Assembly: GCA_944383885.1 (NCBI GenBank)
Contig: CALWRF010000026.1
Location: 1 to 64,000, forward strand
Reading direction: 5' to 3'
Length of the DNA: 64,000 bases
DNA from: an uncultured Clostridia bacterium
GTDB lineage: Bacteria > Bacillota > Clostridia > Lachnospirales > Anaerotignaceae
Under the pieces are notes generated by a model that saw nothing but the letters and a program-made list of their open reading frames with translations, was not told the DNA's origin and made no database searches. Made by a program: the position numbers and the translations under genes. This document shows positions 35,469 to 45,405 of the stretch, in pieces; positions within the stretch are counted from its first letter, which is position 1; the number at the start of each line of letters is the position of its first letter.

Positions 35469-37169
35469 CTATTTACTCCGTAATTCAGTTTTCTTTTTAC
35501 TGGAATATTCAATCATTTCTTCTGCGGCTTGTAAAGCTGCGCTGCTTTCGTTTGAACCCATAAGGCGCAGAATTTCATAAACTTTCTCTTTGTTTTCTAT
35601 ATTTTTAACTGTTGTTACAGTTGAGCCGTTTTCTACGTTTTTTTCTATAAACATATTGCCGTCTGCCATTGAGGCTATCTGCGGCAGGTGTGTTATGCAT
35701 ATTATCTGCTGATTATCGGATATATAAGCCATTTTTTCAGCTACTTTTGAAGCGGTTTTTCCGCTTATGCCGGTATCTATTTCATCAAAAACAAATGTGC
35801 CTATATTTTCTGTGCCGGAAATAACTGTTTTAAGCCCCAGCATTACTCTTGACATCTCGCCGCCTGAAGCTGTTTTTGCCAAAGGTTTAACACCTTCTCC
35901 GGCATTGGTTGAAATTAAGAATTCCACATTATCCCAGCCTTTATTGTTAAAAGTCGCTTTCTGGGATATGTCAATTTTAAAAACAGCGTTTTTCATCTCC
36001 AAGTCATGGAGCTGTGTGGTTATCCTTTCCTGCAAAATTTCAGCTGTTTTTTTCCTTAGAGTAGTAATTTTTTTGCATTGAGCCTTTATTTCCTCAGCTA
36101 TTTTTTCTTTTCTTGAATTAAGCTTTTGCCGCAGCTCTCCGCTGTTTAATATAAAATCACGTTCTTTAACGGCGTCTTCCTTTTTCTTAATTATCTCTTC
36201 TACAGATGAGCCGTATTTCTTTTTAAGGCTGTAAATCAAATCAAGCCTTTCCTCTATGGCGTTAATCTCATTAGGGTCGGCAGAAATGCTTTCCAAGTAA
36301 TCCTTTAAAGCCTCGGAAGCGTTTTGTATATTTGCATAAGCGCCTTCTATATCTTCATAAATTGTATTAAGATTTTCATCACTTGAAGACATAGTGCCGC
36401 ATATTTTAAGGGCGTCACCGGCTTTGTCCAAAGCAGAAGCGCTGTCGCCGTTGCCATAATACAAAAGCTCAAGACACTGCCTGCACTGCTTAATAAGCCT
36501 TTCAGATGAAGCCAAAACTTTTTTACGGCTTATTAAAGCCTCTTCCTCACCGTTTTTAAGTCCAGCCGATTCAATATCATTTATCCTGTACTCAATCAGC
36601 TCCAAACGCCTTTGGCGCTCTTCATCATTGCCGCTTATAGCCTTCAGCTGCAAAAGCACGCTTTTATAATCAGAGGCAAGATATGACAAATCATTTTTCA
36701 GCTCTTCAATTTTTTCGCCGCAGAACCTGTCAAGTATATCAATATGCTTAGCAGGATTAAGCAGCGACTGGGATTCATGCTGGCTGTAAATGTCCAAAAG
36801 CCTTGCCGAAAGCTCTTTAAGCATAGCGGCTGTAACAGGCGTACCGTTTATTCTGCCGCTTGTCCTGCCCTCTCTGCTTATAGTCCTTTGCAGTATAAGC
36901 TCATCGTCTGAACAGTCAATACCCATACCTTCTGCGCACTCCCTGGCGCTTTTGCTTATATCAGTAAACACAGCCTCAACAACAGTCTTATTCTCGCCTT
37001 CGCGTATAAAATCTTTAGACGCCCTTTCACCTAAAGCAAACATAAGCGAGCCTATAACCATTGATTTACCTGCACCCGTTTCACCGGTTATTACATTTAA
37101 GCCTTTATTAAATTTTATTTCAGCCCTTTTTATAAGAGCCGCGTTTTTAATATTAAGTTCATCAAGCAT
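35469..37169 (-). CDS. recN: DNA repair protein RecN
   Basis: 566 residues, an SMC-like ATPase that organises broken DNA ends for recombination. Walker A GETGAGKSMVIGSL (residues about 29-42), coiled-coil arms in the middle (about 150-380), ABC signature ASGGEMSRVMLGLK and Walker B VFDEIDTGISG near the C-terminus. ATG 37169 with GAGGGGT. Last gene of the nusB-to-recN cluster; the arginine repressor gene ends 20 nt upstream, as in many Firmicutes. Confidence 0.97.
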   Translation of the reverse strand: MLDELNIKNAALIKRAEIKFNKGLNVITGETGAGKSMVIGSLMFALGERASKDFIREGENKTVVEAVFTDISKSARECAEGMGIDCSDDELILQRTISREGRTSGRINGTPVTAAMLKELSARLLDIYSQHESQSLLNPAKHIDILDRFCGEKIEELKNDLSYLASDYKSVLLQLKAISGNDEERQRRLELIEYRINDIESAGLKNGEEEALISRKKVLASSERLIKQCRQCLELLYYGNGDSASALDKAGDALKICGTMSSSDENLNTIYEDIEGAYANIQNASEALKDYLESISADPNEINAIEERLDLIYSLKKKYGSSVEEIIKKKEDAVKERDFILNSGELRQKLNSRKEKIAEEIKAQCKKITTLRKKTAEILQERITTQLHDLEMKNAVFKIDISQKATFNNKGWDNVEFLISTNAGEGVKPLAKTASGGEMSRVMLGLKTVISGTENIGTFVFDEIDTGISGKTASKVAEKMAYISDNQQIICITHLPQIASMADGNMFIEKNVENGSTVTTVKNIENKEKVYEILRLMGSNESSAALQAAEEMIEYSSKKKTELRSK

Positions 37170-37189
37170 TTTTACCCCTCAAAGATATT

Positions 37190-37645
37190 TTAGTATCCGC
37201 CTATTATTTTGTTAAGCTTTTGTATAAAATCAACTGCCTGATTATGGTTCCGCGCCACGCAAAATACAGTGTCGTCACCGGCAATAGAGCCGAGTATGTC
37301 ATTGCTCTGCATATTGTCAACAGCTACGGCAACAGCCATTCCCATGCCGTTTAGTGTTTTAATTACAATCATGTTCTGGGAATAATCTACCCTTACCACA
37401 GCGTCACGGAAAACGCGTATCAGCCTTTCTGAAAGCTCAGTATCGCTGCCGTTTATAATAGAATACTTCTGTTTTCCGCCTTCAGTAGATATTTTGGTAA
37501 GCTTCATTTCACGAATATCCCTTGATATTGTGGCTTGAGTTACATTAAACCCTTCAGCTTTAAGCATTTGGGCAAGGTCTTCTTGTGTCTCAATGTCGTT
37601 ATGCTCTATAATTTCCAGAATTTTTGCCTGTCTTGCTATTTTCAT
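37190..37645 (-). CDS. argR: Arginine repressor ArgR/AhrC
   Basis: 151 residues. N-terminal winged helix (about 1-70) with NVTQATISRDIREMKLTK, and the C-terminal arginine-binding/hexamerisation domain with GSIAGDDTVFCVAR. When arginine binds it represses arginine synthesis genes and can activate catabolism. ATG 37645 with GGGAGGAAGG. Its position between nadK and recN is the conserved Firmicute order. Confidence 0.95.
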   Translation of the reverse strand: MKIARQAKILEIIEHNDIETQEDLAQMLKAEGFNVTQATISRDIREMKLTKISTEGGKQKYSIINGSDTELSERLIRVFRDAVVRVDYSQNMIVIKTLNGMGMAVAVAVDNMQSNDILGSIAGDDTVFCVARNHNQAVDFIQKLNKIIGGY

Positions 37646-37649
37646 AAAG

Positions 37650-38501
37650 CTACCTTCCTCCCTTACCGAACATTTTATTTCTTAATACGTCATAAAATCC
37701 TAAATTATTTGTTTTAACTATGTTGGTATAATAGTTTGATTTACCTACGGTTAAAGTCTGACCTGCTTTTATGTCCGATACCTGTTTTCCGTCTATAACA
37801 ATCTTCAGGCTGTCGTTTGTAAAGCTTTTAATGCTTATATTAACAATATCCTCCGCGCCTACAACAATGCTCCTTGCATGGAGCATGTGCGGGCATATAG
37901 GAGTAATGGCTATCATGTTTGAATCGGCTTTAAGTATAGGTCCTCCAGCAGCGAGGTTATAAGCCGTTGAGCCTGTAGGAGTAGAAACAAGTATTCCGTC
38001 CCCTGTAAAATTATCTATATACTCATCATTTACATATACCGCCGAATCAACAACACCGCCCATATAAACGCCTACTTCGTTAAGCGCGGTATAACTTTTT
38101 GTGCTGTCTTCTGTTTTAAGAAATGCGTCTACCATCATCCGGCGTTCAACACGGTACTTGCCATTAAGCACTTTGTCAACAGACTCAAACATTCCGTCCC
38201 TGTCTGTATCTGTTAAAAATCCCAAGTGTCCCAAATTAATACCCAATAAAAGCTTAGAATGCACCATAGCCTTAATTCCGGCGCTCAACATTGTGCCATC
38301 GCCGCCCAGAACAATTATTAAGTCACTTTGGCTGTACAGCTTATCATCATCAACGGCGTATTTTTCAAAACCATGTTCCAGAGCTGTTTTTCTTTCCATA
38401 ACCGGAGTTACATTTTTAGACTCAAGATAATTAATAAGCTCTCTTGCAGTATTAAAATTTTTATCCCTTTTAGGATTTGGCACAACGCCTATTTTTTTCA
38501 T
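37650..38501 (-). CDS. nadK: NAD kinase
   Basis: 283 residues. Motifs LGGDGTMLSAG (GGDG), NLGHLGFLTD and STPTGSTAYNLAAGGPI are diagnostic for NAD kinase, which phosphorylates NAD to NADP with ATP. I choose ATG 38501 because AAAGGTGG lies upstream; a GTG four codons earlier is part of that site. Four bases after its stop the argR gene begins. Confidence 0.97.
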   Translation of the reverse strand: MKKIGVVPNPKRDKNFNTARELINYLESKNVTPVMERKTALEHGFEKYAVDDDKLYSQSDLIIVLGGDGTMLSAGIKAMVHSKLLLGINLGHLGFLTDTDRDGMFESVDKVLNGKYRVERRMMVDAFLKTEDSTKSYTALNEVGVYMGGVVDSAVYVNDEYIDNFTGDGILVSTPTGSTAYNLAAGGPILKADSNMIAITPICPHMLHARSIVVGAEDIVNISIKSFTNDSLKIVIDGKQVSDIKAGQTLTVGKSNYYTNIVKTNNLGFYDVLRNKMFGKGGR

Positions 38502-38519
38502 GGAGCATACCACCTTTTA

Positions 38520-39329
38520 TTAAAGCTCATTATGTGATGTATCAGCCGTTTTGTCAGCTAAAGCATAGGCTTCTTCTTTTGAAAAACCGGCTTTTTTTCT
38601 GTCTAAATATATCAAATATTCAATGTTGCCTTCTGGTCCTTTAATAGGTGAAAAGCTTATATTCAGGACATTAAGCCCTGTTTGAAAAGCAAAATCTATT
38701 ATTTTTTTAATCACGTCTTTGTGAACCTGTATGTCTTTAACAACGCCTTTTTTGCCTACTTTTTCCCTTCCAGCCTCAAACTGCGGCTTTATAAGGCACA
38801 CCAAAGAAGCGCTGTCGCTCATAACATTAAGCGCTGGAGGTATAACCTTTGTAAGGGATATAAAAGATACGTCTACAGAAGCAAAATCAGGCTCATCCGG
38901 CACCTGTTCTTTAGTAATATACCGTATGTTTGTCTTTTCAAGGCATACGACCCTCTCATCGTTTCTAAGCTTCCACGCAAACTGACCGTACCCTACATCT
39001 ATTGAGTATACTTTTTTCGCGCCGCTTTGGAGCATACAGTCTGTAAAACCACCTGTTGAGGCGCCTATATCCATGCAGATTTTATCTTTAAGCTCCAAAC
39101 CAAATTCATTTACGGCTTTTTCCAGTTTAAAACCGCCACGGCTTACATACTTCATATCGCCGCTTTTTAGTGTTATTTCGCTTTTAATATCTATTTTTGT
39201 GCCGGCTTTGTCCTCTTTCATTCCGTCAACATAAACCTCTCCAGCCATTATGAGGGCTTTAGCCCTTTCACGCGATGAAACAAGATTCCTTTCAACCAGC
39301 AATACATCAAGTCTTTCTTTGTCAGCCAT
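38520..39329 (-). CDS. tlyA: TlyA-family rRNA methyltransferase
   Basis: 269 residues. The N-terminal S4 RNA-binding domain (about 1-65, RLDVLLVERNLVSSRERAKALI) is followed by an FtsJ-like methyltransferase with the SAM motif MDIGASTGGFTDCML. TlyA enzymes methylate 2'-O positions in rRNA; a haemolysin name is historical. ATG 39329 overlaps the end of dxs by 8 bases, implying coupling. Conserved between dxs and nadK. Confidence 0.95.
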   Translation of the reverse strand: MADKERLDVLLVERNLVSSRERAKALIMAGEVYVDGMKEDKAGTKIDIKSEITLKSGDMKYVSRGGFKLEKAVNEFGLELKDKICMDIGASTGGFTDCMLQSGAKKVYSIDVGYGQFAWKLRNDERVVCLEKTNIRYITKEQVPDEPDFASVDVSFISLTKVIPPALNVMSDSASLVCLIKPQFEAGREKVGKKGVVKDIQVHKDVIKKIIDFAFQTGLNVLNISFSPIKGPEGNIEYLIYLDRKKAGFSKEEAYALADKTADTSHNEL

Positions 39330-41205
39330 CGTTACGCGCCTTTCCCAAAATTTCTTTTACTTTTAAATACATTCCTTCGCCGTCAAGACCGTACCGCTTA
39401 AAAAGCTGTTCCCTTGTACCCTGCTCTATAAACTTGTCATAAAATGCAAAATTATAAATTGTTACATTCTTTACTCCCAAGTCATAAGCCGCGTTTTCAA
39501 ATATGCTTCCAAATCCGCCGGCTTTTAAGTTATCTTCTACAGTAAAAACAAATTTGCATTTTTCACAAACTGTTTTAACCATATCCATATCAATAGGTTT
39601 TATAAACCTTGCGTTTACAAGCATAGGATTATATCCGTCTTTAACAAGCTTATTACACAAATCAGAACATTTATCCATCATTGTTCCGCAGCAAATAACG
39701 GCTATTTCTTCTCCATTATTTAAAATTTCCGCTTTTCCAAATTCAATTTCAGGCAATTCATCAATCTTTTCTTCCGGCACGTTTTCCCTTGGATACCTGA
39801 TAGCTGCCGGAGAGTTTAAATCGGCAGCTTTTTTAATCATTGCCTTTAACTCGCTTCCGTTTGAAGGCGCCATAAATACAATATTTGGTATATGCGCTAT
39901 ATATGAAATATCAAATATTCCCTGATGTGTTTCTCCATCTGCTCCTACTATACCGGCTCTGTCTATAGCCAATACAACATGCAGGTTTTGAAGGCACACA
40001 TCATGGACTATCTGGTCGTAAGCCCTTTGCAGGAAAGTTGAATACACGGCAAAAAACGGTATAAACCCTCTTGAGGCAAGACCTGCCGCAAATGTTACGG
40101 CATGCTGTTCTGCTATCGCCACATCAAACATTCTTTTAGGAAATTTAGCCTGAAATCCGTCAAGACCAGTGCCTGAAACCATGGCAGCCGATATAGCTAC
40201 TATTTTTTTGTTAACAGCAGCAAGTTCAGTTAATGTATCGCCAAATACTTTTGAATATGAAGGATTTGAGGCTTTTTTAATTATAGCCCCCGTTTGAAGT
40301 TCAAAACTGCCTACCCCATGGTATTTCCATGGCAGCTTTTCAGCAAAGCGGTAACCTTTGCCTTTTATTGTTTTAACATGCACAAGTACAGGACCTTTTA
40401 AGTTTTTAATTTTCTCAAAAACACTTATAAGCTCGTCTAAATTATGACCGTCAACAGGTCCTATGTAGCTAAAGCCGAGTTCCTCAAATATAATTCCTGA
40501 CACAAGAAGGTATTTAACCCCGTCTTTAACAGTTTCTATGGCTTTATCTATCTTTCTGCCATAAGGAACTTTGCCGAGCATTTTATGAACGCCTTCTTTT
40601 GCGCTTAAATACGCTTTCCCTGTTCTTAAATCACTTAAATGCTTAGATACCGCTCCTACATTTGAAGATATGGACATTTCATTGTCGTTTAATACAACTA
40701 TCATGTCCGTATTGCTTCTGCCGGCATTATTAAGACCTTCATAAGCAAGACCTCCTGTTATTGAACCATCTCCTATAACGGCTATTATACGCTCGTCGCC
40801 GCCTGAAAGGTCCCTCGCTTTAGCCATGCCTAAGGCAGCGGAAATAGATGTTGAGCTGTGTCCGGCGCAAAAAGCATCGCATGGGCTTTCGTTAGGCTTA
40901 GGAAATCCGCTTAAACCGTCAAGCTGCCGCAGCGTATTAAAATTTTCTTTCCTGCCTGTCAGTATTTTATGTACATAAGCCTGATGACCCACATCCCAAA
41001 CTACCCTGTCTTTAAGCGGATTATAACAGTAATGAAGCGCCAATGTCAGCTCCACTATCCCCAGATTAGATGCCAGATGTCCGCCTGTATTAGCCATATT
41101 CTCAAGCATAAAAGAGCGTATCTCCTGTGCCAGTACTGGTAGCATTTGAGTTGGGATTTTCTTTATATCATTAACTTTGTTTATTTTATCAAGCTGCCTT
41201 TCCAA
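39322..41205 (-). CDS. dxs: 1-deoxy-D-xylulose-5-phosphate synthase
   Basis: About 627 residues. TPP-binding GDGSITGGLAYEGLNNAG, the transketolase-type FAVYSTFLQRAYDQIVHD and RAGIVGADGETHQG are intact. It condenses pyruvate with glyceraldehyde-3-phosphate at the entry of the non-mevalonate isoprenoid pathway. The start is uncertain: no ATG is well placed. I favour TTG 41205 because ACGGTG lies 5 nt before it, matching other TTG starts in this genome; an alternative TTG is at 41223. Same cluster as ispA. Confidence 0.94.
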   Translation of the reverse strand: MERQLDKINKVNDIKKIPTQMLPVLAQEIRSFMLENMANTGGHLASNLGIVELTLALHYCYNPLKDRVVWDVGHQAYVHKILTGRKENFNTLRQLDGLSGFPKPNESPCDAFCAGHSSTSISAALGMAKARDLSGGDERIIAVIGDGSITGGLAYEGLNNAGRSNTDMIVVLNDNEMSISSNVGAVSKHLSDLRTGKAYLSAKEGVHKMLGKVPYGRKIDKAIETVKDGVKYLLVSGIIFEELGFSYIGPVDGHNLDELISVFEKIKNLKGPVLVHVKTIKGKGYRFAEKLPWKYHGVGSFELQTGAIIKKASNPSYSKVFGDTLTELAAVNKKIVAISAAMVSGTGLDGFQAKFPKRMFDVAIAEQHAVTFAAGLASRGFIPFFAVYSTFLQRAYDQIVHDVCLQNLHVVLAIDRAGIVGADGETHQGIFDISYIAHIPNIVFMAPSNGSELKAMIKKAADLNSPAAIRYPRENVPEEKIDELPEIEFGKAEILNNGEEIAVICCGTMMDKCSDLCNKLVKDGYNPMLVNARFIKPIDMDMVKTVCEKCKFVFTVEDNLKAGGFGSIFENAAYDLGVKNVTIYNFAFYDKFIEQGTREQLFKRYGLDGEGMYLKVKEILGKARNDG

Positions 41206-41246
41206 AATCACACCGTCTTTCAATTAAATACGGTAATAATACCGCA

Positions 41247-42128
41247 TTATTTTTTTCTTTCAGTAAGATATTCTGTAAGCTCAATTAAAAATCCGGCTTT
41301 ATCGCCAAATGATTTAAGTATACCGCAAGCCTCTTTTGAAAGGTCTTTTACAATTTTTTTAGAGCCTTCTACTCCAAAAAGAGTAACATAAGTTGTTTTG
41401 CTGTTTTTTTCATCACTTAAAGCAGGCTTTCCCATTTCCTCAAAAGAGCTTGTAACATCCATTATGTCATCTTGAATCTGGAACGCCACGCCTATGTTCT
41501 CAGCAGCCTTGTCAAGCTTTTCAACTGTTTTTTCGTCGGCTGACGCCAAATGCGCCCCTGCTTTAAAAGCGCCCCGTATCATGGCTGCTGTTTTGTTTAA
41601 ATGTATAAAATCAAGTGTGTCTTTATCTATAGCCTTGCCTTGGCTTATTACATCTACAACCTGACCTGTGAGCATGCCGTTTACTCCGCAGCCAAAGGCA
41701 ATATCATACATAGCTTTTGCCATATTAATATCTCCGCTTTGCGCTGTTTGTTTTGACATAACCTCAAAAGCATGACCCAAAAGCGCATCTCCTGTAAGTA
41801 TGGCAATATCTTCACCAAACATTTTATGGCTTGTAAGGCGCCCGCGCCTGTAATCATCATTATCCAAAGCCGGCAAATCATCGTGTATAAGGGAATAAGT
41901 ATGTATCATTTCAATAGCAGCGGCAAAAGGCAATGCCTTTTTTATATCTCCGCCAAGCATTTCGCAGACAGAAAGCAAAATAACAGGTCTAAGCCTTTTG
42001 CCTCCGGCAAAAACTGAATATCTCATTGCCTTATATATTATTTCAGGATACTTATTTTCAGGCGGCAGAAGCGTTTCCAAAGCCGCGTCAGTTAATTTCA
42101 TTTTTTCTTTAAGTTCACCTAAATTCAT
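41247..42128 (-). CDS. ispA: Polyprenyl synthetase (farnesyl-diphosphate-synthase type)
   Basis: 293 residues. The first aspartate-rich motif is DDLPALDNDDYRRG, the second is QIQDDIMD; GGKRLRPVI is the substrate-binding box. It elongates dimethylallyl/isopentenyl diphosphate to farnesyl (or geranylgeranyl) diphosphate; chain length cannot be read by eye. ATG 42128 overlaps the xseB stop (ATGA). It supplies the isoprenoid pathway begun by dxs. Confidence 0.94.
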   Translation of the reverse strand: MNLGELKEKMKLTDAALETLLPPENKYPEIIYKAMRYSVFAGGKRLRPVILLSVCEMLGGDIKKALPFAAAIEMIHTYSLIHDDLPALDNDDYRRGRLTSHKMFGEDIAILTGDALLGHAFEVMSKQTAQSGDINMAKAMYDIAFGCGVNGMLTGQVVDVISQGKAIDKDTLDFIHLNKTAAMIRGAFKAGAHLASADEKTVEKLDKAAENIGVAFQIQDDIMDVTSSFEEMGKPALSDEKNSKTTYVTLFGVEGSKKIVKDLSKEACGILKSFGDKAGFLIELTEYLTERKK

Positions 42129-42373
42129 TGCTCTTCTTCCTCCAAATCAGTGTTAAACGGCTTTAAAGAAAAGCTTCCGTCAAAATTCTTTTTAAGCTCA
42201 TCAACTTCCTGCCGTACTGAATCAAGTTTCTGCCTGCAAAACAATGTCAGTTCCATTCCTTCTTTATATAAATTAATAGATTCCTCAAGGGATACGTCTG
42301 AGTTTTCAAGTTTTTCAACTATCTCCTCAAGCCTTTCAGATGCTTCCTTATAAGTTTTCTTTTTTTTCGCCAT
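42125..42373 (-). CDS. xseB: Exodeoxyribonuclease VII small subunit
   Basis: 82 residues, helical: YKEASERLEEIVEKLENSDVSLEESINLYKEG pattern of XseB (I split it here: EASERLEEIVEKLE, then SLEESINLYKEGM). It pairs with XseA to degrade single-stranded DNA. The start overlaps the xseA end by 26 bases; AAGGATT precedes it. Confidence 0.93.
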   Translation of the reverse strand: MAKKKKTYKEASERLEEIVEKLENSDVSLEESINLYKEGMELTLFCRQKLDSVRQEVDELKKNFDGSFSLKPFNTDLEEEEQ

Positions 42374-43580
42374 AATTATAATCCTTTTTCCTTATCTCAG
42401 CCCAAACATCACCGGTATAAAATTGTATTCTAACCAAATCATTCTCCTGTAAATTATCAGGGTCCATAACAGTGCTGCCGTTTTTGTCAAACACAGCGGC
42501 ATAACCTCGTTTTAACACATTTAAAGGCGATAAAAGGCCGAGTTTTTCGCTAAGTAAATTATATCTGTTAAAAGCGTTTTTAACCTGCGCTTCTATTGAG
42601 TTATTAAGCTGGATTAAAAGCCTGTCGTTTAAAATTTCAAGATTTACAGTTCTTTCCTCCAAACGTCTTAAAACACGTATGCCAAAAGCTGATTTAATTC
42701 GTTCACTTTCACGTTTTAATATTGAATCAATGCTTAAATTAAGCCTGTCCGCAATATTTAAAATATTTCTTTTTTCCTCCATACAGTCAGCTGAAGCCAG
42801 CTCAGCCGCTGCCGAAGGCGTAGGCGCCCTTAAATCAGCTACAAAATCCGCAATAGTAAAATCCGTTTCATGACCCACAGCTGAAATAACGGGTATTTCA
42901 GAGGCAAAAATAGCCCTTGCAACCTTTTCCTCGTTAAAAGGCCATAAATCTTCCATACTTCCGCCTCCGCGACCGAGTATTATGGTATCTGCCAAACCGC
43001 TTTCGTTTATATCGCTTAATGCCGAAACAATGGAATCCGCTGCGCCTTCACCCTGAACAAGCGCCGGACAGACTATAACTTTAACATTAGGCGCCCTGCG
43101 TTTTAAAATATTTATTACATCGCGCACGGCAGCGCCGGTAGGAGAAGTTATAACAGCTACAGCCTGAGGGTGCTTTGCAATAGGTCTTTTGTAATCCTCA
43201 TCAAAAAGACCTTCTTCCTGCAGCTTCCGTTTAAGCTGTTCAAAGGCAATGCTCAGCTCTCCGGCTCCTGCCGGCTCCGCTATCTGTACATAAAGCTGAT
43301 ATTTCCCGGTTTTTTCGTATAAAGACACATAACCGCATACTATAACATCCATTCCGTTTTCAAGGTCATAAGGCATAAGAGCTGCGTAAGAAGCGAACAT
43401 TATGGCGCTTATCGCAGACGAGCTGTCTTTAAGGGTAAAATATATATGACCGGAAGTATGGACTTTTAAATTTGATATTTCGCCCCTTACCCATATACTG
43501 TTAAGTATAACGTCCATTTCCAAAAGACCGCGGATATATCTGTTAATTTGTGATACGGAATAAATTTTTCTATCTATCAT
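42348..43580 (-). CDS. xseA: Exodeoxyribonuclease VII large subunit
   Basis: 410 residues. N-terminal OB-fold (about 1-100, with VRGEISNLKVHTSGHIYFTL), then the catalytic domain with ITSPTGAAVRDV and GRGGGSMEDLWPFNEE, and AVGHETDFTIADFVADLRAPTPSAAAE. The C-terminal coiled coil binds XseB. It processes single-stranded DNA from both ends. ATG 43580 overlaps the nusB stop (ATGA). Confidence 0.97.
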   Translation of the reverse strand: MIDRKIYSVSQINRYIRGLLEMDVILNSIWVRGEISNLKVHTSGHIYFTLKDSSSAISAIMFASYAALMPYDLENGMDVIVCGYVSLYEKTGKYQLYVQIAEPAGAGELSIAFEQLKRKLQEEGLFDEDYKRPIAKHPQAVAVITSPTGAAVRDVINILKRRAPNVKVIVCPALVQGEGAADSIVSALSDINESGLADTIILGRGGGSMEDLWPFNEEKVARAIFASEIPVISAVGHETDFTIADFVADLRAPTPSAAAELASADCMEEKRNILNIADRLNLSIDSILKRESERIKSAFGIRVLRRLEERTVNLEILNDRLLIQLNNSIEAQVKNAFNRYNLLSEKLGLLSPLNVLKRGYAAVFDKNGSTVMDPDNLQENDLVRIQFYTGDVWAEIRKKDYNYGEKKENL

Positions 43581-43984
43581 TCATCGCCGCCAGCAATCTT
43601 GCCCAATACACCGTTAATAAAAGACGGCGCATTATCTGAGCTGTATTTTTTAGCCAACTCTACCGCTTCGTTAATAACAACTTTTTTAGGTGTAGCTTTG
43701 CTGAATTTAAGTTCATAAACAGCAAGGCGAAGTATAGCTAAATCAACCTTCGCCATCCTTTCAATGCTCCAGCCCTTAGAAACGCTTGATATAATGCTGT
43801 CTATTTCATCTATATTTTCAATAGTTCCCTCAACTGCCGAGTTAATAAAGCTTTTGTCGTTTTCGTCCAAATCATTGTTTTCGGCATAAAAAATATCTTT
43901 TGCTTCTTCCATTGCGCCGCTTCCAACAAATTCATGCTGGAATACCAAATAAAATGCGCTTTTCCTCGCGTTTGTTCTGCTCAT
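43577..43984 (-). CDS. nusB: Transcription antitermination factor NusB
   Basis: 135 residues from ATG 43984, chosen for GGAGGG 4 nt upstream; an extended frame starts at 44011. All-helical NusB fold with MSRTNARKSAFYLVFQ at the start and the conserved INEAVELAKKYSSDNAPSFINGVLG-type tail (VINEAVELAKKY, then FINGVLGKI). NusB supports antitermination at ribosomal RNA operons. A hairpin (44034-44065) separates it from asp23. Confidence 0.95.
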   Translation of the reverse strand: MSRTNARKSAFYLVFQHEFVGSGAMEEAKDIFYAENNDLDENDKSFINSAVEGTIENIDEIDSIISSVSKGWSIERMAKVDLAILRLAVYELKFSKATPKKVVINEAVELAKKYSSDNAPSFINGVLGKIAGGDE

Positions 43985-44075
43985 AAAACCCTCCAAAATA
44001 ATATCAGCCATATTAAAGCCGCAAATGAAACTAAACCCTCAGGAAACGCGTTATTCCCAAGGGTTAATTACAGTT

Positions 44076-44462
44076 TTATTCTTCTTCTTTTTCTGCTTTT
44101 GCTTTAGTTATAACGGCTGATATATTTACATTAACTGCCATAACAGAAAGACCGGTCATGTTTTCAACAGCATTTTTAATTTTTTCCTGAACCTCTCTTG
44201 CAGCTTCTGTTATTTTTACTCCATATAAAACAGCCAAATCAGCGTCAATAACAGCTGTGCCGTCCTCAACACTTACTTTAATTCCCTTTGAAGGGTTGTT
44301 CTTTTTGCCGAATATGCCGCCAAAAGAGCCGTCTGAAAGCTTAGGCACTGTTTCTACGCCTTCAACTTCAGAAGCGGCAGTGCCGGCTATAATGGCAATT
44401 ACCTCATCTGCTATTTGAATCTGTCCAACCGACTTATCATTTTCTTCGTAAAAATCTGCCAT
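44076..44462 (-). CDS. Asp23/Gls24 family envelope protein
   Basis: 128 residues of the Asp23 family: IADEVIAIIAGTAASEVEGV near the start, VSVEDGTAVIDADLAVLYG in the middle, and the C-terminal AVNVNISAV. In Staphylococcus Asp23 is associated with the membrane and stress; here the gene heads the nusB-xseA group, the usual Firmicute context. ATG 44462 with GGGAGG upstream. Confidence 0.9.
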   Translation of the reverse strand: MADFYEENDKSVGQIQIADEVIAIIAGTAASEVEGVETVPKLSDGSFGGIFGKKNNPSKGIKVSVEDGTAVIDADLAVLYGVKITEAAREVQEKIKNAVENMTGLSVMAVNVNISAVITKAKAEKEEE

Positions 44463-44648
44463 AGCAATAACCTCCCGAATATAAAATCAGGCAAACCTGT
44501 CAACTTATTTTGTAAATTATTATACCAGATTATACTGTATATTTTCAAGTATATAGTAGTTTTATACGCGTTATACACATAAATTATATAATTTGCAGTA
44601 TGTTTAAAGCGCTTATAATTAATTTTTTAATTACTGTAAAATACAAAA

Positions 44649-44689
44649 TGCAGCGTTAAATTACAGTTTAAACTGTAAAAACGCCGCAT
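44649..44689 (-). terminator. Terminator downstream of the spoIIIA operon
   Basis: GCGTT ... AACGC stem enclosing an 18-bp perfect palindrome TTACAGTTTAAACTGTAA; on the minus strand followed by TTTTGTATTTTA. Confidence 0.6.
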
Positions 44690-44730
44690 AAATTTTAATA
44701 TAATATTTTTATTAAACAGAAGCATTTAGT

Positions 44731-45402
44731 TTATTTTTTTAAAGTGCTGATTTTTATCTGGTCTGCCGAATAACCCGTCTTTCTCTTCACAATATCCTCA
44801 ATTTGGGCTACCTGCTGTTCGTTTATAGATTCAGCATCTACCACAACATCAACTGTTTCATCATCTATGCGCACATAAGCGTCTTTAAATCCTTTTGCTT
44901 TAATCATGTCCTCCGACGCCGTTTCTTTTTCTATCCTCTGCTGAATTTCAAGTATTCCGTCTGCAAACTCTTGTTTCTGCTCATTGTCAATTTCTGAGCT
45001 GTTAATCATTTCAGTAAGCATATCTTTTTGTTTTGCCCTTGACTGCTCCCTGTCAAGTTTTGCCTGAACAAAATATGTATCGGATTGAGTCGCGTCTGCA
45101 TTTACAAATACAGCTTCACCTGTGTTGTCAGTTTCATTTTCAGCCTGTGCCGTTAACGGGTCAAGGGCAACCTCTGAAGAATCCGCCGTTTCAGTATCTG
45201 CGTCATTTACCGCTGTAAATGTGCCGTCAGTATCGTCAGCAAGAACTGTAACGCTGTCGGCGTCTAATATATCATCATAATTATAGCTTACTTCATCGCT
45301 TTTCGTATCCAAATCCTTCTGAGTAAAATTTAAGTATCCGGCTGTTGCTACCATAACAACAAGAACTCCGGCTATAACATTATTTTTTTTAAGTGAAAAC
45401 AT
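44731..45402 (-). CDS. spoIIIAH: Stage III sporulation protein AH
   Basis: 223 residues. One N-terminal transmembrane helix (about 8-27), an acidic linker rich in Asp/Glu/Thr, and a C-terminal ring-building domain (about 115-220) homologous to YscJ/FliF. In B. subtilis it forms the mother-cell side of the feeding-tube channel together with forespore SpoIIQ. ATG 45402 with GGGGGT upstream. Last gene of the spoIIIA operon. Confidence 0.93.
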   Translation of the reverse strand: MFSLKKNNVIAGVLVVMVATAGYLNFTQKDLDTKSDEVSYNYDDILDADSVTVLADDTDGTFTAVNDADTETADSSEVALDPLTAQAENETDNTGEAVFVNADATQSDTYFVQAKLDREQSRAKQKDMLTEMINSSEIDNEQKQEFADGILEIQQRIEKETASEDMIKAKGFKDAYVRIDDETVDVVVDAESINEQQVAQIEDIVKRKTGYSADQIKISTLKK

Positions 45403-45405
45403 TTA